Part shown: positions 1-8,857 of the stretch, in pieces
How positions within the stretch are numbered: the stretch's first letter is position 1
Layout of the letters: the number at the start of each line of letters is the position of its first letter
NCBI GenBank assembly: GCA_030247855.1
Contig: JAPDRN010000088.1
Coordinates: 1 to 64,000, forward strand
Source: Knufia peltigerae
Lineage: Eukaryota; Ascomycota; Eurotiomycetes; Chaetothyriales; Trichomeriaceae
Direction: 5' to 3'
DNA length: 64,000 bases
The notes under the pieces: generated by a model
What the model was told of the DNA's origin: nothing
The model's database searches: none
What the model saw: the letters and a program-made list of their open reading frames with translations, nothing else
Position numbers and translations under genes: made by a program

Positions 1-830
1 ATTGACATTGTTGCCATAGATGTCAATCACCACCAATTGCTTGAGCTTTCATGCTCACTCCCTCTTTTCATCATTGTTTTGAGCTTTATGCTCGTCTTTG
101 GAGAAGAGTTGTTGCCACCTTGTAAACATACATGGTTATCGTCGTCGCTGTGTTGCTGTCCTTATCGTTATTGTCGTCATTGTCATCGTCGTTGAGAAAT
201 TGTAATTTTCCTTCAACTAAGTCGTTGCTCTGTCTGTCTGTGTGGTTTAGTTGTGTGATCTCATCACCGTCATCCGTGTTGGTGATGATGGTGCCATTGA
301 TGTCACACTGCCGCCATGGCTCGTAGCCCGTAGGCACCTGACTTCCCAAGCCTACCTGCTGGTGATACGAGTGTAGAACCCTCATTATCGTGGAATTGGC
401 TTCTGATGCTGCTTCCGTCTCATTGCCATCGCTGTCGCCGTCGCTTCTCTCCTCGTATCATTATCGGTCACCTCTTCTGCCAATAGTCCATCGTCCCCTC
501 ACCTTATATCGATCCCCTTTTCTACCGACGCCCTCTTCCCAACGCGGTCCTTTCGTCTGTTTCTTCAACACAAGCCACGCCATCCGCGTACGTTCCCTTT
601 CCTGCAGGATCTTTCGTTGCCACACAACGCGCCATCCACACTGCATTCTTCTCCGCTCGCGTAGTGCGGCCAACCTGCCACCACCATCATTCCTGTCCAC
701 CCTTCCCAAGAAGGTTTTATCAGAATCGAGATAGGAGGGAAAGAGGAAAAACACAGAGAACTAAAAGGACAGCGAAATACTCATGGATTGAAAAAAATTT
801 AACACGTCCCAAGCAGAAGAGTCGACGTAC
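1..830. other. Gene-free stretch
   Basis: No coding signal I can support. The first 300 bases are rich in GTT/GTC-type triplets, and the open frames here have no family resemblance or splice logic. Confidence 0.5.
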
Positions 831-1312
831 CTATCCATCCCCCAGCAAGCACCCTATGCCTCCTGCTAGCCAGAACACCAATCGAACAGCATGTAATAGA
901 GCAGCTTTCTCACACAACCCACCATTCGCACAAGACAACTGGAACGCCACGACACAAGTGCATCAACTATAGGCGGCAAAGCCCCTACCAAGACCACAAT
1001 GCCCAGACATCTCTGCACAGCGAACTGGGCTGCTGGTGAAGACGCGTTGAATTGCCAGTTCCAGGTGAGGAGTAATAATGCAAGACCAATGACAAGGTTC
1101 CGAATGCCCAAGGAACGAATGTATGCGATGCGGACACATTAACCTCTCATCACAGGGCGGTCATCGGTTTTCTTGGACTCCGACGTCGATATCGTAGCCG
1201 AGGGACCGAGCCCGTATATGCGGGTTGCAAAGACTGGTGATACGAAGCTGCAAGCTCCCACAATCAGGCCACCGAGACCGACTAGAATAGTAAGAATAGG
1301 TAAGATATCGCC
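831..1312 (-). pseudogene. Decayed DUF4267-family small membrane protein gene
   Basis: Conceptual translation on the minus strand gives an N-terminal hydrophobic stretch (LTILVGLGGLIVG, then VSPVFATRIYGLG), a middle part RNLVIGLALLLLTW followed by GALPPIVDALVSW, and a C-terminal part EKAALLHAVRLVFWLAGG. This order fits DUF4267 membrane proteins, which are about 130 residues with several TM helices and of unknown function. The gene looks broken three ways. No start codon lies in frame before the first block, because TAA directly precedes it. An in-frame TAA at 1139-1141 lies between blocks one and two. The C-terminal block is in another frame from the middle block, with the shift falling near 900-935. 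No AG acceptor lies between the TAA and the middle block, so an intron cannot remove the stop. The family assignment is from memory of the pattern. Confidence 0.6.
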
Positions 1313-1824
1313 TTAACATCATAGGTACGCAGTACTCAGGAACAAGTCGAGCTATGTGAACTTGACCAACTACGAACGGCAACTAACGGAAACCCTTCTG
1401 GAACCAGTGATCAGTCCTTTGAGAGAGCTCGAGGCTCCAGCCCAACTCGTCGTCAACCGATCATAATGTGGTAGCAGCTAGGATGGCCAAGATAGATGAA
1501 GATGAGAACACCAACGTCGTGTTTGATGCCGCAGTTTTCCGATACGAGAGCCTCGCTTCACTTCCCCCGCATTATGCAATACGAGGACGACATGGAGCAC
1601 TCGTACTCGGTGCGATTTCGGATTTCGGCAACCACATCCTACCTCAAACCCCTCCTCATCGCCGTCTATTTCACCTTTGATCCCTTCATATTCAGGAGTT
1701 GCCAACTGTTTGGGGAGGTCTAAAGCTTGTATACATCATCCACAACAATTCCAACACTAGACCATTGCTTCTTTCCCTTGCATCCGAGCAAAACGACCAA
1801 GTGGTACAAGGCGAAGACCCCAAC
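1313..1824. other. Upstream region of the cupin gene
   Basis: No supported gene. It holds the 5' flank of the cupin gene; the overlapping short open frames on both strands look random. Confidence 0.5.
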
Positions 1825-2406
1825 ATGTCCGACTCGCACTCTCACGGTCACAGTCATGATCATGACCATGACCACTCTCATCCTCACCCACATACAGGCC
1901 CAGCATACCTTTTCCACGCCGACTCAGAGAACGACACCCCCCCGGATGGCTGGCGCGAGTCCGGTGTTCGCGTCATTCCGGCAGACAGCCTGGACACCAA
2001 CACTGCGAGCACACCGGGAATGAACCGTGCTGCGGCCATCAACATGGCCCGCGTGGGCGCGCAGCATCTGTGGGCCGGCACGGTCAAGATCCACCCCAAC
2101 GCCAAAACGGGAGCCCACCACCACGGTCACCTCGAGAGTGTCATCTACGTTGTCAAGGGCAAGGCGAGGTTGCGATGGGGTGAGAACCTCGAGTTCATTG
2201 CGGAAGCCGGGCCCGGGGATTTCATCTACGTTCCGCCGTACGTGCCGCACCAAGAGATCAATGCCAAAGAGGACGAGGAGCTGGAGTGTGTGCTGATGAG
2301 AAGCGACGGGGAGGCCATCGCGGTGAACTTGCCGGATATAGTGGCCGTCGAGAATCCGGAGGGTGTCAAGTGGATTGATCCTACGCATCCCACTGGCGGA
2401 GTATAA
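1825..2406 (+). CDS. Single-domain cupin protein with His-rich N terminus
   Basis: A 193-residue protein from the ATG at 1825; an in-frame upstream extension exists but lacks family character. Residues about 4-23 are an alternating His/Asp/Ser stretch (HSHGHSHDHDHDHSHPHPH). A cupin domain follows: motif 1 HHHGHLE around residues 98-104, and motif 2 with PGDFIYVPPYVPH ending near residue 140. The two His of motif 1, the Glu and the later His are the usual cupin metal ligands, so a bound divalent metal is likely. Small fungal cupins of this type are mostly uncharacterised, and the substrate cannot be read from sequence. The His-rich tail could bind Ni, Zn or Cu. It is a single exon. Its 3' end faces that of the transporter on the other strand. 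Confidence 0.85.
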   Translation: MSDSHSHGHSHDHDHDHSHPHPHTGPAYLFHADSENDTPPDGWRESGVRVIPADSLDTNTASTPGMNRAAAINMARVGAQHLWAGTVKIHPNAKTGAHHHGHLESVIYVVKGKARLRWGENLEFIAEAGPGDFIYVPPYVPHQEINAKEDEELECVLMRSDGEAIAVNLPDIVAVENPEGVKWIDPTHPTGGV

Positions 2407-2793
2407 AAGGCGGCATCAGCCATGCTCTTTGGTGTACTTGTGATGTTGATCAAGTGTAAATTGTGGTGGCTACGGAGAAAACCGGATGAGGCCTGTTGAC
2501 GGGGCCATGAATTTGAATAGGTAGAATCAGAGAGGTATGAGCAGATGCGTGATTGACTTCAACCGACGTTACGCAGGAGAAATGAATATGGACAGGCGAC
2601 GCTGTACGTATGAATGATGGGATGACTGTTGAATGTGTGGGGGCCGTAAGAGTAGTTGCCCAAAGCAATGAACTTTGGAATGCAGTGAGACAGCAAATGA
2701 CACGAAGGTACGATACGATATCAAAGTAGACAAATGGTTGAGGTCCCCCTGAAATTCAATTTATACATGATAAACACAACACTGCCTAGGTAC

Positions 2794-4492
2794 CTAGGTA
2801 CTGTCCGTGGTCGACAGCTTCTCTCGGTCCTGTTCAGGCGCCGAACTTTCAGCAGGCACGCGGTCCTCCTTCTTGAGGTTCTTCAGGCACGGGGCGAAGA
2901 AGAGACGACCCGACCAGGCCCCCTTGGCCGTGCCCATGGCGACGACGCACCACAGGGCCATGACGGCGACGCTCAGGATGGTGCCGAGGACCTTGAAGAA
3001 GAGGCTGGGCATCTCGACGCCGAAGGTGATGGTGCTGATGGCGTAGACGCCCAGGGGGAAGGTGAAGCCCCACCAGCCCATGTTGAAGGGGAAAGGGCGG
3101 GTCGAGTAGATGGTGGCCAGGGCGAAGACGAGCCACACGAGGCCGAACCCCCACATGACGAGAGCCACGAAGACGCCAAAGACGTACAAGACGTCCCCGG
3201 CCAGGGTGAGGGGGAGGGCGTCGGCGGGGGGCGACCCGGCGAAGAGGTGGACCCTCGGAAAGACCTGGCGCGACACTCGACCCAGGTACATGATGGTGTA
3301 ACCTCCCATGCCTGTTTGTCGACGGGTTCCGCGATCGAGGTTAGCTTCTGATGTGTTTGTCTGTCCATTTGAGAGAGAGAGACAAGTGAGGGAGTGGAAA
3401 TGACGTTTCAAAGAGCCAGGTGTGGGTAAGAAATGTGTACAATGTGTGAGGCGAAGACGCTGGTGATACATACCTAAAGGTCCGAGAGGAAGAAATGAAC
3501 TCACCACCACCTCGCGAGGTGGTAGTTTATACAGAGCCAGGCGGTGGTAATAAATCACCAGGATCGTCATGGCAAAGGGAGTGGCCATGCCCCACATCAC
3601 GTAAGAGGTCAAGAGTGTACCCAAGGCGTGGTTCGGGTTGGAGAGAAGTTCTGCAATTTCACTGCCTGTGGAAAGAGAAGGGTCGTGTCAGTGGATTGAT
3701 GATTGCGAGGAAAAAGGGGGGGGTATGTGTACCTGCTCCGGCAGCCACGATAGTAGCGGCGATTGGCAGTAACTGTGCCGCGGTGATCCTGTCGAGTTGG
3801 TGATGGTGGCTCTGGCTCATGAGCAGGAACGGCAGAGAAACCGTCACGGCGGCCGCGACGACGGCGTCGATCATCCAGCACACCCAGGCGAACGTGACGG
3901 ACCAGTAGCCCCAGTGAGGGCAGCACAGAAAGATCCAGCTCTCGACCAACGTGGCGAATCCCATGGGCATCGTGCCCAGGAACAGGGAGTTGGTCGGGTC
4001 TGCGATCATGACGGCCCAGATCTCGGGGTACAGGGTGTAGCGCAGGATGGAGATGAGCAGGGCGAGGGTGAAGAGGACGGCGTTGAGGACGAAGAAAACC
4101 ACCGACAGCCAGTAGAGCCAGTCCGCTTTGAAGGGGATGGTGATGAGGAGGAGCGAAACGACCCCCGTGCCCATGGTCACGGAGAACCACGACGGTGAAA
4201 AGTTCCGGACGACCCTGCGCCATCCGACGTCGTACTTTGTCGTGGTGGGTGTCGTCGGCCCGGGCGACGACGGGGTCGGTGGTGACCGCGACGGCCGTTT
4301 GACGAAGGTCTCTGATCCTCCAGACGGGTCTGATGAAGTTTGGATTTTCGGTTGTTGAGGATGAGATCGTGATGAACGGAGACGGTCGAACTCGCGTTGT
4401 GAGATGACCCGACTGGCGGGCACGGTCATCGCCGGGTTGTTGGACGCGAGTCGTTCGATCTCGCGGTCGTCGTCGGAATCGGGTTCATCCAT
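2794..4492 (-). CDS. Ssu1-type sulfite efflux pump (TehA/SLAC1 superfamily)
   Basis: Predicted CDS is complement(join(2794..3311,3474..3665,3733..4492)), 489 residues, with both introns phase 1 and GT/AG-bounded. The N-terminal 90 residues are polar and disordered. The transporter core begins at FSPSWFSVTMGTGVV, the signature start of the tellurite-resistance/C4-dicarboxylate carrier family, and about ten hydrophobic helices follow. The phrase MGGYTIMYLG spans the second splice junction and supports it. Ssu1 proteins export sulfite across the plasma membrane and protect against sulfite and excess cysteine; related family members move malate, so the substrate is inferred. The C-terminal 45 residues are charged and cytosolic-looking. 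The promoter carries a paired TACGGAGTA/TACTCCGTA inverted repeat about 80-100 nt upstream of the ATG. Confidence 0.88.
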
Positions 4493-5567
4493 TCTCGGAT
4501 CGGCTCAGGTTGGGCGGTACACAGTGTATCTTTTGGATCGGTCGAGTGCGTAGAAAGAATACGTCAACGGTACGGAGTATTTACTCCGTATAATGATATA
4601 CAGCCAACCTTCAAGTGACAAGTCCACTCACTTGCAGAAGAAAAAGAAAGAGAAACAGATTCGTTCAACTCACCTTGTCCTCATGGGTTTTGTTGACGTC
4701 TGGCAAAATGACGCATGCGATACGAGGGAGGAATAAAATTAGCAATGAATTGGGGCTCGAGGCTGTTCGGGGATGTGCCCGAACATGAATTATATTGTAT
4801 GACAAAGTATCGACGCTGGGCTCGCGAAGCATTTGCTCTTATGTTTGCCGTCTGACGAACCCACACCATTTCGGGTCACAATCAACGACCACAGTAGTAC
4901 GTACTTGTACTCTGCTCATATACGGAGGTATGGCACCGAGTATCAACGAAAAGGAAAGTCTCGAAATCTCCTTTATCATTGAACTTGAAAAAATCATGCA
5001 TCGAGTGCACTCGAGCAAAACTACCCGATTAGGACTAGCGGTTCCAAAATACGCCTGCGATCGTGGCCTCTCTACTTGGGTTGTCATGTCTGTCAACAAG
5101 ATCCTACGGTTTAGGATTCTGATACTGATGTTCCATGTTCGATGGATTGTATCAGATAGAAGAGCGAAGTGAAGAGCTGGCTCAGGATTCCCGGACCCCA
5201 ACATACAAAATTGCCTCGTTCCTCCTCGAGGCTAAGCAGACATTCCCTCAAGCACCCAGCATCTTAATGCAACCATCTGGATCCATCAACGCGAGCACCG
5301 AGGAGGGTTTCCTTCCAATTACACCATGTCTGTAAGCACATTAATCTCCTCTTCAGCCCTTCATAAGATAACGCGTGCACAAGGCAACATGAAAAGCCCA
5401 GCCCATGTCCATCGATTGCAATGAATAAATCTGGTCTATCTTTTTGCTTGGTTGCGAGCAGACCGCCAACTCATGACGAGTATCTGAAAATCGTGTTAGT
5501 CGCATGTGCCTAGACATTGGGTAGAGGGTTTGTCACTTACGATGAGATGTCTCTCTCTCTCGAGGCC
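4493..5567. other. Intergenic, upstream of the sulfite pump
   Basis: No gene seen. It includes the 9-bp inverted repeat at 4570-4589; otherwise nothing notable. Confidence 0.5.
4570..4589. repeat. Perfect 9-bp inverted repeat TACGGAGTA-tt-TACTCCGTA
   Basis: Two arms of nine bases face each other with two bases between them. This is the same 9-mer that recurs in intergenic DNA throughout the window, here doubled head to head in the promoter side of the Ssu1-type gene. It could be a cruciform, a binding site for a dimeric regulator, or a remnant of a dispersed element. Confidence 0.8.
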
Positions 5568-6399
5568 CTACGCGTCCATCGCTCTGCCCGATCCATTGTC
5601 CACTGGTTCGAGCTTGATCCTCTTGCGTTCGGATCCACTAACATCCTCTTTTGCTCTTGCTGCAGCGCGTCGGATGTCAACCTCCGGGTCTTCCTAATAT
5701 CATCATCAGAAAGACATCACTGAGCTGAAGTGTATGGCTTACCCGGCACAAATGTCTCGTGACCCATTCCGTCCAAAGGGTTGAAGGGCGCGCTGTAGGG
5801 CCACGGCTTGAGCTTTCTGCAGCTGGCACTAGCAACATCTCCTCTGTCTTCACGGCATTGCCCTCAAAGCACTGCTTGCAGATGCTACCGTCGCTTGGAA
5901 TGGGACTCATCTCGTCTTTGAGGCAGAAGTGGTCACACTTGGCACATTCGAACTTCTCCACGACATCATTGTGTGAGCCATCTTTCACACCCTTGTCGGC
6001 GATTGCTGGCAGCACCGACGGAAGTGACGTAGTATCACCGGTAGCCACAGTGTTTGCGGGGGACCTGGGCAGGTCGTTGTGGCTGGATGTGGGTTCATGC
6101 TGCTGCTTGGACGATCTCGCAACCTTCAAAGCTTGAGTACGTCGTCTTTCCCGTGCAAGGCGCTCTTCTTCTTTCTTGCGAGCCCGTGATCGAACGTCGT
6201 GATCGATTACGACACTCTGCTTGACACGCTTCCTCAGTACTGCCTTGGGCACATTGTAGGCCAAGTCGACCCAGAAATCGTCTTCGGCAGTGATCTTTGC
6301 CCACCACTTCTTGGTGAACAGCCCTACACCCTCGGACGGGGCGTAGGCCTCAGGGATGTTTCCGGAGTAGCTGACCATACCCTCTGCGGGAGCCTCCAT
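5568..6399 (-). CDS. Unknown protein with a C-x2-C pair zinc-ribbon-like motif
   Basis: Predicted CDS is complement(join(5568..5693,5743..6399)), 260 residues, with a 49-nt phase-0 intron (donor GTAAGC, acceptor ATTAG). I do not recognise the family. Residues 1-60 are mixed and include WWAKITAEDDFWVDLAYNV. Residues 60-100 are a basic/acidic helix rich in Arg, Lys and Glu that could be a coiled coil or nuclear signal. Near residues 152-180 lie CAKCDHFC and CKQCF, four or five cysteines spaced like a small treble-clef or ribbon zinc site. The second exon is again basic (SGSERKRIKLE). Composition suggests a nuclear or nucleic-acid-associated protein, but nothing fixes a function. It lies 3' to 3' in line with rad1 on the same strand. 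Confidence 0.65.
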
Positions 6400-6966
6400 G
6401 GCGACACAGTCTTTTGGTGATAGGTGTTTGGAAGCGTAGGGATGCTGAACTGCACGAAAGAGAGGGTGGTAAATGGGATGTGGAATTATTGCAGAGATTG
6501 GTAGTGATTCGGAACCTAGTTACCTGGGGTTCTAGGCAGTCTCAAAACTGATGGTAGAAGAAGTTCCCGAGTGATCGCCACATCAGCTGGTTAGGAGCAC
6601 CCTGGCTGGGAGGTGATTCTGTGATATCAAGGCAACAACAAGTTTGAGATGGGCCCCGGGTGAGGGGTAAAAGAGAAACCCAACGATATGGTTGATTAGA
6701 TGGAAGGCCAAGTAGAGATATGAGAAGTCAAAGGTACTGCATAGGATCAATCTGTTTTATGTAGCCCGCCTTCCAGGGGTGTCAGAGGGAGGTTTGAGAG
6801 GTGATCTCTTCAAAGGATGAGGTTGCCTGAGACAGGCCAAAGTGATGACCGGATGATGCGAGGGTCAATAGCTCGTCATAAAGGAAAAATTGAACGGGTA
6901 ATGAGAAGTCCAGGAACTGGCAAGGTAAGGTGATACGCAGCGGATGATGAGTTTGTTGCTAAGAAA
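6400..6966. other. Intergenic between two minus-strand genes
   Basis: No gene seen. It holds the rad1 3' flank and the promoter of the zinc-ribbon-like gene. Confidence 0.5.
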
Positions 6967-8055
6967 CTACTCAGGCAGATTGTCCTCCTCGCTCTCTGTT
7001 TCCGTTCCACTGAAACTATCATCCTCATCGCCAATTAATGGGACGAACCTGAAGTCAACGAAAGCAACACTTCCAGGAGACGGCGGCACATCTATGCCGC
7101 CATTTCCTTCGTCTCGCCGCGGGCCTGAGTTCCCTCCGTCGCCAAGGTCAATCATGAACTGGAGGCTGAGTACTCCTTGGCGGTCCTGTCGAATGCTGAC
7201 CCTACTTGCTAGAGCCATGGCCCGGCCAGCTCTCTTGATCATGTCGAATTTGTATCTCTGTCTTATCTTGATGGGTCTGGTAGGAGTCCCCACAGAAAAC
7301 GTCTCCATCACAAGAGGCTGCTTCTTCCCTCTGGTACCGCTCGGAGTTGGTTCGTTCTTGGACTCTGGCATGAAGTCTACAGTACTATCTCCGAAAGGGC
7401 CTCCTTCACCAGCCAACGCAAAGAAGGGAGCCGAAGCAGTGGAAGCGTTGAGGACGAGAGTGGTCGGATTCGTCCCTGCAAGTTCGTTCATGGCATCATG
7501 TAACCAAGTGCTTCGCATAATGGCTCTCAAGCGCAAGGACTCTCGATCAAGCGGGATTCCACCATCGTCCTCGTAACCCTCTTGTGCTTCATACGTGTTC
7601 ATCTCACATGTTGTCGTCACGGAACCCTCTTGGATAGTTATTGTGAGCGGCGCACCAGCTTCCTGGTAGGAGATTCGGCATGTTCCTCCTACTGCTAGAG
7701 CAGGAGCGTTGAAAGCATTGCCATATGACGAGGAAAATCCACCGGATGGATTTCGAGAAGAGGACGTGGTGTCGGCTATACCGAAGATCTGTAGCGTTTC
7801 GAGCAAGGCGACTATGGATATAGAAAAAGGTGGCAACATGTGCTCTTCATCGGTCACGTTCAAATTGTACGAAGAGAATAGTGCCTTGTCGAGAAATGTG
7901 AGGCCTTGGATTACCCGAGCTTCTTCAACCGAGAATCTTATACCAGAATGCGTTATCTGAACTTCTGCTCGTGGGGAGAACGATATACATCGGAGAAGAA
8001 GGTGTAATTGTCTTGCAGAGGTGGAAACCGCGGTGAACAAGGGAGGGCTAGCCAT
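6967..8055 (-). CDS. rad1: Checkpoint clamp (9-1-1) subunit Rad1
   Basis: A single-exon 362-residue protein. The start PLFTAVSTSARQLHLLLRCI and the early phrase FSVEEARVIQG match Rad1/Rec1 family clamps, as do VSIRQDRQGVLSLQFMI near residue 300 and the C-terminal VDFRFVPLI. Rad1 forms a PCNA-like ring with Hus1 and Rad9, is loaded at damaged DNA by Rad24(Rad17)-RFC, and activates the Mec1/ATR checkpoint. The protein is longer than fission yeast Rad1 (about 320 residues) because of Gly/Ser/Pro-rich linkers around residues 215-250 and 310-330 and an acidic tail. A terminal acidic run (ETESEEDNLPE) ends the protein. Confidence 0.93.
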   Translation of the reverse strand: MASPPLFTAVSTSARQLHLLLRCISFSPRAEVQITHSGIRFSVEEARVIQGLTFLDKALFSSYNLNVTDEEHMLPPFSISIVALLETLQIFGIADTTSSSRNPSGGFSSSYGNAFNAPALAVGGTCRISYQEAGAPLTITIQEGSVTTTCEMNTYEAQEGYEDDGGIPLDRESLRLRAIMRSTWLHDAMNELAGTNPTTLVLNASTASAPFFALAGEGGPFGDSTVDFMPESKNEPTPSGTRGKKQPLVMETFSVGTPTRPIKIRQRYKFDMIKRAGRAMALASRVSIRQDRQGVLSLQFMIDLGDGGNSGPRRDEGNGGIDVPPSPGSVAFVDFRFVPLIGDEDDSFSGTETESEEDNLPE

Positions 8056-8116
8056 TTGTTGGGCTAGGTGCAGATATTGATAGTAGATCTCCAGGTGAGT
8101 TCAGGGGACGGCAATA

Positions 8117-8500
8117 TCAGACATATACACCAAAGCCACAAATGGCATACACGGCGCCGAATCTGTACGGGCATCAGCCACTGAATCATAGTTGAATGCG
8201 CTGTTGACAAACCCAAATGCGAGAGAAGCGGGTATTCCGAACAGAGGAATGGAGAGAAGAGATCGGTCTGAGCAGCAGTTAGCCGTGTAATCTAAGTCGG
8301 AATGGGAAGTGTGACCTACTCAAGCCAAAAAGACCAGTGAGAATGAGACCTGTTCGAAATCAGCTGTGCAATTGTTGAGGGCAGCATTTCATCATACCGA
8401 TAAGCAACAGCAGCAGTCCCAAAGGGAGTTGGCTGTCTTTACCAACGGATGGCTGGAATGGGCTGCTTGCAGCTGCTTGCCAGACTTCGTGGAGCGACAT
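8117..8500 (-). CDS. OST5: Oligosaccharyltransferase subunit Ost5
   Basis: Four exons, complement(join(8117..8162,8213..8267,8320..8349,8398..8500)), encode 77 residues. All three introns are 48-52 nt with GT/AG ends, and phases agree at each junction. The protein has a polar N terminus (MSLHEVWQAAASSPF), then two hydrophobic helices (LPLGLLLLLIGLILTGLFGL and IPASLAFGFGAVYAICGFGV), and ends in GVYV. Size, two-helix topology and ending match fungal Ost5, a small membrane subunit of the ER complex that transfers the Glc3Man9GlcNAc2 glycan to asparagine. The second exon is only 30 nt. The start at 8500 was chosen over an in-frame upstream Met because only the later one gives the family N terminus. 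It ends 62 nt upstream of the rad1 start on the same strand, so the two genes are tightly packed. Confidence 0.85.
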
Positions 8501-8857
8501 TGACGAAGTATGGTGCCAGTTCTGTGGTAATGAGTCTAAGGCGATGGCGACTCGTGCTGATCTAGTATACGTATTGTCGTGGTGCTGATGTATGGAGAGC
8601 AAGGTGGTCTCAATAGTTATAACGCAGTTTCATGCCAGGGAAACTTTTCCGAGCATTATCAAATCTCCGAAGGGACGAGGCTGAAGAAGGCTGGACACTT
8701 GAGAGTAGCGCAGCCTCGTCTACACAAGGTACTTGTGATCATTCCATAGTAACTGCGCAAGATGATTAAAGTTCTCTCGAAGGGTATAAAATTGTGAACC
8801 CTCCCTACATGCTGAGGGCATCACTCGAGCACCTTTGCGTCATTCACCCTGCCAATC

